NCBI RefSeq assembly: GCF_004565475.1
Contig: NZ_SRHX01000001.1
Span: forward strand, 434,001 to 498,000
Direction: 5' to 3'
DNA from: Lonepinella koalarum
GTDB taxonomy: Bacteria > Pseudomonadota > Gammaproteobacteria > Enterobacterales > Pasteurellaceae
DNA length: 64,000 nt
Under the pieces are notes generated by a model. The model had not been told where the DNA came from and made no database searches. It saw nothing but the letters and a program-made list of their open reading frames with translations. The first letter of the stretch is position 1; each line of letters opens with the position of its first letter. This document shows positions 1-10,761 of the stretch, piece after piece. A program made the translations under genes and the position numbers.

Positions 1-674
1 AACACAGTTTGAAATCTGCTTTGGGCTAAAATCTGACAAAATTCATCAGTAATTCGCTGTGGAATGACCACAGGTAAACGCGTATGAATCCGCAAACGCT
101 GCAAGTGCGGTATTTTTTCTAGCTGTTTTATGAGCCAGTCTATTTCATGATCTTTTGCCATTAAGGGATCACCGCCAGACCAAATAATTTCTTCAATTTG
201 TGGATTTTCCGCAATATAGTCTAATGCTTTCAACCAGTTGGCTTTATTGCCTTTGTTTTGGTTATAGGGAAAATGGCGGCGGAAACAATAACGGCAGTTA
301 ATGGCACAGCCACCTTTCACCATTAATAACAATCGGTTATGATATTTGTGCAAAATATTTGGCGCGGCGGCTTGTTGTTCGTCTAAGGGATCTTTACTAA
401 ATCCTTTTTCTGCCAGAAATTCTTGTTGAGCCGTCATAACTTGCAAAAAAAGCGGATCTTGTGGATTGCCTTTTTCCATTTTTTGCACAAAGGGTAAAGG
501 CACTCGCATAGGAAATAAACGGCGAGCTTGAATATCTTTTGCAAAGTCATTCACTGGTAAATTTAGCATTCTTAATAACATTTCGGGGTCAGAAACCGCA
601 TTCGCCAGAATTTCTAGCCAATTCTGTGTTTTTTGTTCTTCTCTAATTAAGGGTTTTTGGGGTAAAATATACAC
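1..674 (-). CDS. epmB: EF-P beta-lysylation protein EpmB (lysine 2,3-aminomutase family), 3' part missing
   Basis: Radical-SAM enzyme that converts (S)-alpha-lysine to (R)-beta-lysine, which EpmA then attaches to elongation factor P. The first 224 codons are in the window; the gene runs off the left edge (E. coli EpmB has about 342 residues). The radical-SAM CxxxCxxC cluster motif is at Cys123, Cys127 and Cys130, followed by the typical RRHFPY stretch. The start is a GTG at 674 (MVYILPQKPLI): an in-frame TAG lies five codons upstream and no ATG is available in between. It is divergent from efp with only about 35 bp between start codons, the same head-to-head pairing of modifier and target seen in E. 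coli. An uptake signal lies inside the gene at 103-111. Function assigned with high confidence from motif and context. Confidence 0.93.
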   Translation of the reverse strand, partial: MYILPQKPLIREEQKTQNWLEILANAVSDPEMLLRMLNLPVNDFAKDIQARRLFPMRVPLPFVQKMEKGNPQDPLFLQVMTAQQEFLAEKGFSKDPLDEQQAAAPNILHKYHNRLLLMVKGGCAINCRYCFRRHFPYNQNKGNKANWLKALDYIAENPQIEEIIWSGGDPLMAKDHEIDWLIKQLEKIPHLQRLRIHTRLPVVIPQRITDEFCQILAQSRFQTV

Positions 675-709
675 TTTAAAACAGCTCTACATCTAAATTA
701 AGGATAAAT

Positions 710-1276
710 ATGGCATCATACACTACCACAGACTTTAAACCAGGTCTAAAATTTATGCAAGACGGTGAGCCTTGCGTAATCGTTGAAAATGAATTTGTTA
801 AACCGGGTAAAGGTCAAGCCTTTACGCGTACTCGTATTCGTAAATTAATTTCAGGCAAAGTATTAGACGTGAACTTTAAATCAGGTACTTCAGTTGAAGC
901 TGCTGATGTGATGGATCTTAACTTGACCTATTCTTACAAAGACGAAGATTTCTGGTATTTTATGCACCCAGAAACTTTTGAGCAATACTCTGCGGACGAA
1001 AAAGCAGTGGGTGATGCAGAAAAATGGTTACTCGACCAAGCGGATTGTATTATTACCTTATGGAATGGCACACCGATTTCTGTTACGCCACCAAACTTTG
1101 TGGAATTAGAAATTGTGGATACTGACCCAGGTTTGAAAGGGGATACCGCAGGAACTGGTGGTAAACCAGCGACATTAAGCACGGGTGCGGTAGTGAAAGT
1201 CCCTTTATTTGTTCAAATCGGTGAAGTCATCAAAGTGGATACTCGCTCAGGCGAATATGTTTCTCGCGTCAAATAA
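710..1276 (+). CDS. efp: Elongation factor P
   Basis: Translation factor that enters the ribosome E site and relieves stalling at consecutive prolines. The 188-residue length equals the enteric protein and the C-terminal half (from [18 protein letters not shown] to the end) is almost identical to E. coli EF-P. The modified lysine is Lys34 in the loop VKPGKGQAF, the residue that EpmA/EpmB beta-lysylate, so the divergent epmB gene supplies half of the modification system. The ATG at 710 has an AAGGAT ribosome-binding site. A strong terminator follows. Confidence 0.98.
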   Translation: MASYTTTDFKPGLKFMQDGEPCVIVENEFVKPGKGQAFTRTRIRKLISGKVLDVNFKSGTSVEAADVMDLNLTYSYKDEDFWYFMHPETFEQYSADEKAVGDAEKWLLDQADCIITLWNGTPISVTPPNFVELEIVDTDPGLKGDTAGTGGKPATLSTGAVVKVPLFVQIGEVIKVDTRSGEYVSRVK

Positions 1277-1294
1277 ATTATTTAGATAGCAAAT

Positions 1295-1322
1295 TAGCAC
1301 TGGTTTCCCAGTGCTATTTTTT
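1295..1322 (+). terminator. Intrinsic terminator of efp
   Basis: Perfect 9-bp stem TAGCACTGG (1295-1303) and CCAGTGCTA (1308-1316) with a 4-base loop, followed directly by six T (1317-1322). It lies 18 bases after the efp stop. The other strand carries the end of perM, so it may act in both directions. Confidence 0.9.
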
Positions 1323-1325
1323 ATC

Positions 1326-2399
1326 TTATTTTACAATAACATTCAATTCTTCTGTTGATGGCCAAGCATTAATCACTGCTTTCACTAAGGTCGCCAACGG
1401 AATGGCAAAAAACACACCCCAAAATCCCCATAGTCCACCAAAAATTAAGACTGAAACAATAATGGTTAAAGGGTGTAAATTAACCACTTCCGAAAATAAA
1501 AATGGTACTAGTAAGTTTCCGTCCAATAATTGACTCACCACATAGGCAATCATAATGTACCAGAAAGTCGCGTGATCACCGAATTGGAAAAAGGCGACTA
1601 AAGCAACAGGAATGCTCACTAAAACTGCGCCTACATAAGGAACTAATACAGAAATGCCTACTGCTACAGAAAGTAATAATGGATAATTCAATCCAAAAAA
1701 TAGAAAGAGAATGTAGCACACTAAAGCGACAATCGCAATTTCCAGTAATTTCCCCCGAATATAATTAGCAATTTGTAATTGCATTTCTTGCCAGACTTTA
1801 TTGGCAAGACGACGATTTTGTGGTAAAAATTGAGTGAAAGAGCGAATTAAGGTGTCTTTATCTTTCAACATAAAGAACATCATTAACGGCACTAGAAAAG
1901 CATAAATACCAATAGTAACTAAATTTACAATAGAAGTGAGCGAAAATTTCACCGCGCTTTCACCAAAGCCAAGAATTTTGCTACGTGTAGCAGTGAATAT
2001 CCCTTCAATCATTTGGGCATCCACAAATTCCGGATGAATTTCAGGTAAACGCATTGCCCAGCTATGCAGTTTGTTGAACATATTAGGCAAATCACTTAAT
2101 AAATTAATGGTTTGATTAATTAAATTGGGTAATAAGCCGAAAGCGAGTAATAAGGCAAAGGTGATAAAACCGCCTAATATGAGCATGATCGCTAGAATGC
2201 GGGGGAGCAAGAAGCGGGTGACAAGAAAATGAATCGGAAATTCAAGCAAATAGGCTAACACGAGTGCAATTAATAAAGGGGCGATGAGATCACTAAAAAA
2301 ATAAATAGCAATAAAGCAAAATAACAGGATAACTGCTAATCCTATTGCTTGTGGATCACTAAAGTGTCGCATATACCATTTTTTTAGCAATTCAATCAT
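1326..2399 (-). CDS. perM: AI-2E family permease (PerM-like)
   Basis: Polytopic inner-membrane protein of the AI-2E/PerM family (PF01594). About eight hydrophobic segments can be picked out: two close together near the N terminus, one near residue 70, one near 150, and a cluster from about 200 to 340. An ATG at 2399 (MIELLKKWY) is preferred over the TTG five codons upstream because AGGGA sits 8 bases before it. Members of this family include a quorum-signal exporter and Na+/H+ antiporters, so the substrate here cannot be inferred. It converges on efp across the efp terminator. Confidence 0.85.
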   Translation of the reverse strand: MIELLKKWYMRHFSDPQAIGLAVILLFCFIAIYFFSDLIAPLLIALVLAYLLEFPIHFLVTRFLLPRILAIMLILGGFITFALLLAFGLLPNLINQTINLLSDLPNMFNKLHSWAMRLPEIHPEFVDAQMIEGIFTATRSKILGFGESAVKFSLTSIVNLVTIGIYAFLVPLMMFFMLKDKDTLIRSFTQFLPQNRRLANKVWQEMQLQIANYIRGKLLEIAIVALVCYILFLFFGLNYPLLLSVAVGISVLVPYVGAVLVSIPVALVAFFQFGDHATFWYIMIAYVVSQLLDGNLLVPFLFSEVVNLHPLTIIVSVLIFGGLWGFWGVFFAIPLATLVKAVINAWPSTEELNVIVK

Positions 2400-2435
2400 A
2401 AATTCATTCCCTAGCAATTTTTTCTTGATTATAAG

Positions 2436-2464
2436 TTAAAATTTTATTTAATTACATATATAAT
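2436..2464 (+). promoter_or_regulatory. Probable sigma-70 promoter of arfA
   Basis: A perfect -10 hexamer TATAAT at 2459-2464 with a weak -35 (TTAAAA, 2436-2441) 17 bases upstream. It lies about 32 bases before the arfA start, in the divergent gap with perM. Assigned by eye. Confidence 0.5.
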
Positions 2465-2495
2465 ACACAAGTTTATTCATAAGGGAGAGAAAAAT

Positions 2496-2771
2496 ATGGC
2501 AAAGCAAAAACTAAACTTGCCAAGTGTTGCTGAAACACAAGGCACCACCACTTACCAACATAGTCGTGGTGTTATTCGAGATAATGCGATTCAAGCATTA
2601 TTAAGTGATCGATTATTTCGCCAACGAATTGAGAAAAAACTCAAAGGCAAAGGTAGTTATCAACGTAAGGCGAAACATACTCTCAAATGGACTGAAAAGC
2701 CCGATAATAAGATTTCTTTTGAAAGAGATTTTATTATCGGGTTTTTGTTTAATAACAATAGATTACATTAG
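2496..2771 (+). CDS. arfA: Alternative ribosome-rescue factor ArfA
   Basis: Back-up factor that recruits RF2 to ribosomes stalled on mRNAs lacking a stop codon. The core matches E. coli Arf[25 protein letters not shown] and [12 protein letters not shown] (roughly residues 20-62). The frame has 91 codons, but codons after about residue 68 are made of a hairpin and U-tract (2700-2746) that would end or cleave the mRNA before the stop at 2769-2771. In E. coli the same arrangement makes arfA mRNA a non-stop message, so tmRNA normally destroys the product and ArfA accumulates only when tmRNA fails. The ATG at 2496 has a GGGAGAG ribosome-binding site. Confidence 0.93.
   Translation: MAKQKLNLPSVAETQGTTTYQHSRGVIRDNAIQALLSDRLFRQRIEKKLKGKGSYQRKAKHTLKWTEKPDNKISFERDFIIGFLFNNNRLH
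2700..2746 (+). terminator. Hairpin terminator inside the arfA reading frame
   Basis: A long stem pairs 2700-2718 with 2723-2741 (outer arms CCCGATAATAA and TTATTATCGGG, two G-U pairs further in) around the loop TTGA, followed by five T at 2742-2746. The whole element precedes the arfA stop codon. It can act as a Rho-independent terminator, and its double-stranded length also suits RNase III cleavage, as known for E. coli arfA. Readthrough would be needed to transcribe the next gene from the arfA promoter. Confidence 0.88.
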
Positions 2772-2786
2772 AAAGGAAATAAAAAC

Positions 2787-3080
2787 ATGACAGCATTAAC
2801 AGAAGTTTTATTTACCAATACGTTGAATGTTCGGATTAGTGATCCGGGCGAAGAAGGGGCAACTAGCCACTTTTTTGAAACCATTTATATTACTCTGGTT
2901 GCACATATTAACGGCGATGAAGTTAAGTATGAATTTACGCGTAAAGTGGAAAACGAAGTAAAAATTAACCGCACTTTTACCGCATTAAATGAGCTATTTA
3001 AATTCTTAGCAGATTATTTGGATCCTGTTGCTTTAGGCAATTTAGGGGTAAAGATCGGTCAGTTAGGATTAGCTAAGTAA
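2787..3080 (+). CDS. Small conserved protein of unknown function (DUF5377-like)
   Basis: A 97-residue soluble protein with no signal peptide or membrane segment, rich in beta-type sequence in the middle (FETIYITLVAHINGDEVKYEF) and ending in a hydrophobic helix-like segment (FKFLADYLDPVALGNLGV). From memory it resembles a Pasteurellaceae-restricted family (DUF5377). It has a good ribosome-binding site (AGAAAGG) just after the arfA stop. It lies beyond the arfA hairpin, so it is either expressed by readthrough or from a promoter I could not identify. An uptake signal lies inside it (2968-2976). Function unknown. Confidence 0.75.
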   Translation: MTALTEVLFTNTLNVRISDPGEEGATSHFFETIYITLVAHINGDEVKYEFTRKVENEVKINRTFTALNELFKFLADYLDPVALGNLGVKIGQLGLAK

Positions 3081-3087
3081 AACAGAA

Positions 3088-3108
3088 CTGCAGTGAACTT
3101 CACTGCAG
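3088..3108. terminator. Inverted repeat between convergent genes, possible bidirectional terminator
   Basis: Nine-bp stem CTGCAGTGA (3088-3096) and TCACTGCAG (3100-3108) with a 3-base loop, between the stop of the small protein gene and the stop of hemB. T-tracts on both sides are short, so termination may be weak. Confidence 0.5.
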
Positions 3109-3118
3109 CTATTCTATG

Positions 3119-4933
<1,815 letters not shown>

Positions 4934-4937
<4 letters not shown>

Positions 4938-5473
4938 TTTTTCTCCTGTTGGCTAACAGGTTGAGCATCTTCAGCAGGGTGATATTGATCGATATATTGT
5001 GCTAATTGCTCATCTAAAGAAAGCTCGTCTTCAATATTTTGTGTTAAATCATCAGGATCTTGATTGGTTTCATCAAGTGCGGTGGAATTTTCGGTTTTTT
5101 CTAGTTTATTCTCTTGAACGTTCTCATTCCGTACAGTATCTATTTGTTCTTGTAAAGCATGATTAGCATCACTGGCTTGTTTATCCAAATTGGCTTTCAT
5201 TTTTTCGGCGGATTGTTTCAATTCTTCTACCGTTTGAGCCAGTTCAGGCGACAGGGTATTCAAATTTAAATGCTCGGCTTTTTTGATACTTTCTTGCAGC
5301 TCTTGTAATTTTAACTCTTGTGTCAATTCATTTTGCACATTCGCCGCTAAACCACGAATAGTTCGTACCCATTTCATCACTGTCCGAATAGCCACAGGCA
5401 TACGTTGTGGACCTAATACCACCAAGCCCACAATAAAAATCAACAGTAATTCAGAAAAACCAATATCAAACAC
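4934..5473 (-). CDS. tatB: Sec-independent protein translocase TatB
   Basis: Single-span membrane protein that pairs with TatC to bind twin-arginine signal peptides. It starts with the typical [20 protein letters not shown] helix and the LGPQRMP hinge, then an amphipathic helix and a long acidic, coiled-coil-like C-terminal region to residue 179. Length is close to the E. coli protein. It lies 3 bases after tatA and overlaps tatC. An uptake signal lies in the variable C-terminal part (5075-5083). Confidence 0.96.
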
Positions 5474-5476
5474 GGA

Positions 5477-5698
5477 TTATGCCTGTTCTTTTTGTTTCGC
5501 CGTATCTTCTGTTTTAACCGTATCGGTTTTATCTAAGGATTTAAATTCTGCATCCTTAGGTTCATCTGCCATGGCTTTTTTAAAGCCTTTCACCGATTCA
5601 CCTAAATCAGAACCTAAGGTTCTTAGTTTTTTTGTACCGAATAGTAATACCACGATAGCCACAATAATCAGCAGTTGCCAAATACTAATACCACCCAT
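5477..5698 (-). CDS. tatA: Sec-independent protein translocase TatA
   Basis: Pore-forming component of the twin-arginine translocase. A 73-residue protein with one N-terminal membrane helix (about residues 3-20), the FGTKKL hinge, an amphipathic helix with [15 protein letters not shown], and a charged tail. Ribosome-binding site AGGGG lies before the ATG. First gene of tatABC. Confidence 0.96.
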   Translation of the reverse strand: MGGISIWQLLIIVAIVVLLFGTKKLRTLGSDLGESVKGFKKAMADEPKDAEFKSLDKTDTVKTEDTAKQKEQA

Positions 5699-5785
5699 AA
5701 AAATACCCCTTAATATTGAAATAATAATTGTGCCTGAATATACCCCTTTTCCCTTGTTTAGGCAATAGCCACAAAGTAGTAGAGA

Positions 5786-5794
5786 TGCTATAAT
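5786..5794 (+). promoter_or_regulatory. Extended -10 promoter of greB
   Basis: TGC followed directly by a perfect TATAAT at 5789-5794, about 30 bases before the greB start. No good -35 is visible, as is common for extended -10 promoters. Confidence 0.55.
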
Positions 5795-5823
5795 TCGACT
5801 TATTTTACTTATATTTCATTGAA

Positions 5824-6306
5824 ATGGCAAAATCCAATTACATTACCCGACAAGGCTGGAATACCCTTGATCAAGAATTAAAATTTTTATGGAAAGAAGA
5901 ACGCCCGAAAGTTACTCAAGCGGTTTCCGATGCAGTAGCATTAGGCGATCGCAGTGAAAATGCAGAATATATTTACGGCAAACGCCGCTTGCGTGAAATT
6001 GACCGCCGTGTACGTTTTTTAATGAAACGGTTGGAAGTGTTGCAAATCGTGGATTATCACCCGCAACAAGAGGGCAAAGTGTTCTTTGGTGCTTGGGTAG
6101 AGTTGGAAACAGAAAGCGGTGAATTAAAACAATATCGCATCGTTGGCTGTGATGAATTTGAGCCAGCCAAAAATTGGATTTCCATTGATTCTCCGGTGGC
6201 TCGAGCTTTGATTGGTAAACAGCTTGATGATGAAGTCCGCGTCAACACGCCATCAGGCAAAATGCTATTTTTTGTGAACCGTATTTGGTATGAGCATGGT
6301 TCTTAA
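5824..6306 (+). CDS. greB: Transcription elongation factor GreB
   Basis: Cleavage factor that reaches through the RNA polymerase secondary channel and rescues backtracked complexes by stimulating hydrolysis of the nascent RNA 3' end. The 160-residue protein has the N-terminal coiled coil with the acidic tip GDRSENAEY (about residues 41-49) and the C-terminal FKBP-like domain (GKVFFGAWVELE, SIDSPVARALIGK). Similarity to E. coli GreB is high throughout. Starts at an ATG with only a weak ribosome-binding site. Confidence 0.96.
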   Translation: MAKSNYITRQGWNTLDQELKFLWKEERPKVTQAVSDAVALGDRSENAEYIYGKRRLREIDRRVRFLMKRLEVLQIVDYHPQQEGKVFFGAWVELETESGELKQYRIVGCDEFEPAKNWISIDSPVARALIGKQLDDEVRVNTPSGKMLFFVNRIWYEHGS

Positions 6307-6387
6307 ATATGATAACGATGTACCGTATCTGATCTAATCGCTACGGAGTAGCCATATTATGCTAACCCCGTATGCAAGTACAGGGGA

Positions 6388-7683
6388 TCAAAAATACTTA
6401 TCCAAAAATTTATAGTAAGGAATGCCAATTTTCAAGGCTAACTTTTTGATTAATTTACCACCATAAACAGACGAAATTTTTAATTTCTCAAATACTTGCA
6501 AACGGTGATCATCACCTAAAATACTTTCAGCTATAATCCGCCCCGCCAATCCTGTTAAGGCAATCCCGTGTCCTGAATAGCCGTGTGCAAAATAGATATT
6601 GGAGGCAATTCGCCCAAAATAGGGTTGCGAATTTAAGGTCATGTCAATCGGTCCCCCCCAGCCATAATCAATTTTTATCTGTTCCAGTTGCGGAAACACG
6701 TTGAGCATATTTTTTCGCATCACCTGTACCATATCTTTATTGGAACTACTGTCACTGCCAAATAACAAGCGGTTATCCGCACTTAACCGATAATAATCCA
6801 GTAATAAATTATTATCACACACCGACATACCATTGTTAATTAAGCTATCTGCGGTACTTTGATCTAAGGGTTCTGTGGCGATAATAAAACTTTCCACCGG
6901 TAAAATTTTGCGAGCGGTGCCGTGATGAATGGATTTCGGTAAATTGGCGATATAAGCATTGGTGGCTAACACCACATGTTGAGCAGATACTTGTGCTTTA
7001 TCGGTAGTTAAAATTACTTGATTGTATTGCGTTTGCATATCCAGCACAGGCGATTGCTCAAAAATCTGTACGCCCAGCTCTAAGCAGGCTTTGGCTAGAC
7101 CTAAGCAGTAATTTAATGGGTGCAAGTGTCCTGAATTGCTATCAAATAAACCACCCACATAAATATCCGAACCCAAATGTTGTTGTAACTGAGTTTTATC
7201 CCATAGCTGCATATAGGAGTAACCAAAGGTTTCTCGGCTGGCTTTTTCAATGGCAATTAAATCGTCCATGCGACGATGGTTCAATGCCAAGGTGGCGTAA
7301 CCTTTTTTCCAATCACATTGAATTTGGTATTTTTGTACTCTTTCATCAATAATATCAATGGCTTCAAGGGACATTTCCCATAGGCTTTTGGCTTGTTCAA
7401 AACCAAATTGTTCAATATATTCATCAATGCCATCTTCAAAACCATTAATGGCTTGTCCGCCACTACGACCTGATGCGCCATAGCCAATTCTTGCCCCATC
7501 TAGCACAATCACTTGTTTGCCCTGTTCGGCGAGTTCTAAGGCAGTGGATAAACCACATAAACCCGCTCCAATTACACAGACTTCAGTGCTGAGATTTTCA
7601 GCTAAGTGCGGTTGTTTTAGGTTGAGATTTCGGCTGTGATAATAGTAGGTGTTGATATGTTCTTGATGTGCAAAATTCAGCAT
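6388..7683 (-). CDS. FAD-dependent amine oxidoreductase, PuuB/DadA-like
   Basis: A 431-residue FAD enzyme of the DAO family. The dinucleotide-binding motif VCVIGAGLCGLSTALELA is near residue 35 and the flavin-attachment-like segment RIGYGASGRSGGQ follows. The best match I recall is E. coli gamma-glutamylputrescine oxidase PuuB: shared segments include LLDYYRLSADNRLL, QPYFGR and YSGHGIALT. The ATG at 7683 is preferred over an upstream in-frame ATG at 7740 because the domain starts there and length fits the family. The gene is divergent from potD, which suggests an amine or polyamine substrate, but puuA, puuC and puuD are not nearby. An uptake signal lies near the N-terminal end (7604-7612). 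Substrate not established. Confidence 0.8.
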   Translation of the reverse strand: MLNFAHQEHINTYYYHSRNLNLKQPHLAENLSTEVCVIGAGLCGLSTALELAEQGKQVIVLDGARIGYGASGRSGGQAINGFEDGIDEYIEQFGFEQAKSLWEMSLEAIDIIDERVQKYQIQCDWKKGYATLALNHRRMDDLIAIEKASRETFGYSYMQLWDKTQLQQHLGSDIYVGGLFDSNSGHLHPLNYCLGLAKACLELGVQIFEQSPVLDMQTQYNQVILTTDKAQVSAQHVVLATNAYIANLPKSIHHGTARKILPVESFIIATEPLDQSTADSLINNGMSVCDNNLLLDYYRLSADNRLLFGSDSSSNKDMVQVMRKNMLNVFPQLEQIKIDYGWGGPIDMTLNSQPYFGRIASNIYFAHGYSGHGIALTGLAGRIIAESILGDDHRLQVFEKLKISSVYGGKLIKKLALKIGIPYYKFLDKYF

Positions 7684-7751
7684 AAAATAGTCTTTTCTTA
7701 TTATTTTCGCTGATCTTACAAGGATATTAGCAGATGTCAATGTAAAAACTA

Positions 7752-7760
7752 TGTTATACT
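7752..7760 (+). promoter_or_regulatory. Extended -10 promoter of potD
   Basis: TGT followed by TATACT (7755-7760), a TGn extended -10 element, 64 bases before the potD start in the divergent gap. No convincing -35. Confidence 0.45.
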
Positions 7761-7824
7761 TGATCTGCTTACATTAAGCACATTTAAATTTTTAACCACA
7801 CTTTCTGGGAGACCTTAAACGTAA

Positions 7825-8868
7825 ATGAAAAAATCCTTTTCTCGTTCAATCAAAACGTTACTATGTTCCGCCACTGCTTTTTTCGCCAGTCAAGTCTGGG
7901 CGGAACAACTGTATATTTATAACTGGACGGACTATATTCCGTCAGATTTAGTATCTAAGTTTACCAAGGAAACAGGTATTAACGTCCATTATTCTACTTT
8001 TGAAAGCAACGAAGAAATGTATTCAAAATTGAAGTTAATGGATAAGGCAGGTTATGATTTAATTTTTCCATCAAGCTATTACATTGGCAAAATGGTAAAA
8101 GAGGGTATGCTGGAAAAAATCGATCATAGCAAGTTAACCAATTTGTCGCAAATTCCACAAAATGTATTAAATAAAGAATTTGATCCCGATAATCAATATT
8201 CATTACCTTATGTTTATGGTTTAACGGGTATGGCAATCAATACCAGTAGTGTTGATCCAGACAAAGTCACCAGTTGGGGGGATTTATGGAACCCAGAATT
8301 TAAAGGTAAAGTATTATTAACGGCGGATGCACGAGAAGTGTTTCATATTGCTTTATTGTTAGACGGCAAATCACCCAACACCAGCAATGAAGATGAGATT
8401 AAAGCGGCTTATGAACGTTTGGTGAAATTATTGCCAAATGTTGGGGCGTTCAATTCTGATACGCCAGAATTGCCTTATATTCAAGGTGAAGTGGAATTAG
8501 GTATGATTTGGAATGGCTCAGCTTATATGGCGGGTAAGGAAAATCCAGATATTAAATTTGTCTATCCAAAAGAGGGGGCGATTTTCTGGATGGATAATTA
8601 CGCTATTCCGAAAGGAGCAAAAAATATTGAAGCGGCGCATAAATTTATTGATTTTATGCTGCGTCCTGAACATGCGAAAACCATTATTGAGCGAATGGGA
8701 TTTTCTATGCCAAATGTAGGCGCGAAAGCGCTGTTAAAACCGGAAGACGCGACAAATCCATTATTATTCCCACCCACTGAAGAAGTCGAAAAGGGTATTT
8801 TCCAAGGTGATGTGGGCGATGCCGTAGATATTTATGAGAAATATTGGAATAAATTGAAAACCAATTAA
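7825..8868 (+). CDS. potD: Periplasmic spermidine/putrescine-binding protein PotD
   Basis: Substrate-binding protein of a polyamine ABC importer. It has a signal peptide (about residues 1-26, ending SQVWA before EQLYIYNW). Residues known to hold spermidine in E. coli PotD are present: the aromatic YNWTDY segment, the acidic pair in TADAREVF, the tryptophan of GMIWNG, and WMDNY. Length 347 is normal. No potABC permease or ATPase genes are next to it, so it must serve a transporter encoded elsewhere. Divergent from the amine oxidoreductase gene; ends at a symmetric terminator. Confidence 0.92.
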   Translation: MKKSFSRSIKTLLCSATAFFASQVWAEQLYIYNWTDYIPSDLVSKFTKETGINVHYSTFESNEEMYSKLKLMDKAGYDLIFPSSYYIGKMVKEGMLEKIDHSKLTNLSQIPQNVLNKEFDPDNQYSLPYVYGLTGMAINTSSVDPDKVTSWGDLWNPEFKGKVLLTADAREVFHIALLLDGKSPNTSNEDEIKAAYERLVKLLPNVGAFNSDTPELPYIQGEVELGMIWNGSAYMAGKENPDIKFVYPKEGAIFWMDNYAIPKGAKNIEAAHKFIDFMLRPEHAKTIIERMGFSMPNVGAKALLKPEDATNPLLFPPTEEVEKGIFQGDVGDAVDIYEKYWNKLKTN

Positions 8869-8887
8869 TTAAACGGTAGAGATAGTT

Positions 8888-8920
8888 AAAGGGCGAATTT
8901 AAATTCTAAATTCGCCCTTT
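8888..8920. terminator. Bidirectional terminator between potD and the YidE-like gene
   Basis: Perfect 14-bp inverted repeat AAAGGGCGAATTTA (8888-8901) and TAAATTCGCCCTTT (8907-8920) with a 5-base loop, between convergent stops. The A/T-rich ends supply U-tracts in both directions. Confidence 0.85.
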
Positions 8921-8940
8921 GTTATGTTAGTTGCAATGTG

Positions 8941-10596
8941 TTAAATTGTCCACAACAATATTGCCAGTAACTGCGGTGAAATTATCCGTAAAAACATGGT
9001 TAATGGATAAACAGTGGCATAGGCTAACGGCGCTGCTCCGTGATCTTCTTTAATCGCATTGGCAAAGGCTAAGGCTGGTGGATCGGTCATGGAACCGGCT
9101 AACAAACCACAGATAGAAAGATAATTCAGTTTAGCATAAAGGCGAGCGATAATACCGACCAGCATTAATGGCACAAAGGTAATCAAAAAACCGTAACCCA
9201 TCCATTCTAGACCATTACCTTCGGTTAAGGTGCTAACAAAATTACCACCCGATTTTAATCCCACCACCGATAAGAATAACACGATCCCGATTTCACGTAA
9301 TGCCATATTGGCACTTGGCGGCATAAACCAGTAGAGTTTACCAATTGATCCAATTCGAGCTAAAATTAACGCTACCACTAACGGACCACCAGCCAAACCA
9401 AGTTTTAATGCAACAGGGAAACCCGGAATATGGAATGGAATGGAACCGAGTAATACCCCTAAACCGATCCCGAAAAAGACAGGTAACATTTGTACGCGTT
9501 GCAATTTAGACTGCATATTACCGAGTTCAGCAATCACATTATCAATCACATCCGCATTACCCACAATATGCACCACGTCACCGAATTGCAAAGTGGTATG
9601 TGCGGTTGGTACTAGTTCAATACCTGAACGGTTTAAACGAGAAATTACCACGCCATATTTTTGATGAAATGCCAACGCCCGAATGCTTTTCCCCAATACT
9701 TTTTCATTGGTAATCACCACCCGTTGAGAACGTAAATTTCCTTTGATATTAGACGGCTCAATATTGACTAACTCGCCCATAATTAACCGTACTTTATTGA
9801 GAGCTTGCGTATCACCAACTAAATGTAACACGTCATCTAAGTAAATTTCTGTATCCCCCTTGGGTACTTCAATATGCTCGTCACGTTTTAAACGAGTACA
9901 TAGCACATCATGGCTTTCAAAGCCGGGAATTTCTTTTAGCATCAACCCATGTAGATTTGGATTGGTGACTTTCAGGTCAATTTTTTGTAAGACTTCTTTA
10001 TCCTTACCCGTGGTTTTGTCAAATGAGGCGGCTTCTTCCTCTATTTTTACGCGGAAAAATAAACGAATTAACCACATACTCAACAAAATACCGCAAATCC
10101 CAAATGGATACGCCATGGCATAAGAAATACCCATGGTTTCGGTAATATTAGTCATACCCAGTTCAGCGAGAATTTGTTGACCGGCACCCAACGCGGGTGT
10201 ATTGGTTACCGCCCCTGAATAAATCCCCAAAACCACATCTAATGGCATATCAGTAAAATATTGAATGGCAATCACCATCAGTGAACCTAACAACACAATT
10301 AATGCTGCCAAACCATTTAATTTCATTCCCGATTCACGTAAGGACGCAAAGAAACCGGGTCCCACTTGAATACCGATAGTATAAACGAACAAAATTAAAC
10401 CGAATTCTTGTACAAAATGTAAGGTGTGCGCATCAAGCATTAAACCACTTTGATGGGTAAAATGTGCAACAATAATCCCACCGAATAGCACTCCACCGAT
10501 ACCTAATCCTACCCCTTTGATCTTCCAATGACCAAGCCATAAGCCTATTACCGCTACCAACGATAATAGGCTTATAGTAATCGCAATATCAGACAT
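8941..10596 (-). CDS. yidE: Putative transporter of the YidE/AspT family
   Basis: Inner-membrane protein of 551 residues with two blocks of about five hydrophobic segments (residues 5-180 and 375-550) around a central cytosolic part with two RCK_C (TrkA C-terminal) domains, roughly residues 200-290 and 290-370. This is the architecture of YidE and of the aspartate-alanine antiporter AspT. The substrate is unknown. Ribosome-binding site AGGGGGG lies before the ATG at 10596. It is divergent from the ABC exporter gene; a CRP-like site lies between them. Confidence 0.88.
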   Translation of the reverse strand: MSDIAITISLLSLVAVIGLWLGHWKIKGVGLGIGGVLFGGIIVAHFTHQSGLMLDAHTLHFVQEFGLILFVYTIGIQVGPGFFASLRESGMKLNGLAALIVLLGSLMVIAIQYFTDMPLDVVLGIYSGAVTNTPALGAGQQILAELGMTNITETMGISYAMAYPFGICGILLSMWLIRLFFRVKIEEEAASFDKTTGKDKEVLQKIDLKVTNPNLHGLMLKEIPGFESHDVLCTRLKRDEHIEVPKGDTEIYLDDVLHLVGDTQALNKVRLIMGELVNIEPSNIKGNLRSQRVVITNEKVLGKSIRALAFHQKYGVVISRLNRSGIELVPTAHTTLQFGDVVHIVGNADVIDNVIAELGNMQSKLQRVQMLPVFFGIGLGVLLGSIPFHIPGFPVALKLGLAGGPLVVALILARIGSIGKLYWFMPPSANMALREIGIVLFLSVVGLKSGGNFVSTLTEGNGLEWMGYGFLITFVPLMLVGIIARLYAKLNYLSICGLLAGSMTDPPALAFANAIKEDHGAAPLAYATVYPLTMFLRIISPQLLAILLWTI

Positions 10597-10673
10597 AAAG
10601 CCCCCCTAAATTAAATTAATTGCTGATGATTATAATCTAAGCTGTAATAGATAAAATAAAAAAAAGGAAAAAG

Positions 10674-10689
10674 TTTGATGTTTATCACA
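10674..10689. promoter_or_regulatory. Candidate CRP site between divergent transporter genes
   Basis: TTTGA at 10674-10678, six spacer bases and TCACA at 10685-10689: nine of ten core positions match TGTGA-N6-TCACA. It lies 73 bases before the ABC exporter start and 78 bases from the YidE-like start, so either gene could be controlled. CRP is encoded in this window. Confidence 0.5.
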
Positions 10690-10761
10690 TTTTTCCTTGC
10701 TTAATTTACTTATTTGCTGAAAAATAACGCATTATTTTAACATTTACACTTTAATTTTAAT

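Noticed and set aside
6307-6387. A terminator between greB and the amine oxidoreductase gene
   Set aside because: Only an imperfect CCCC/GGGG pairing with internal mismatches and no T-tract is visible.
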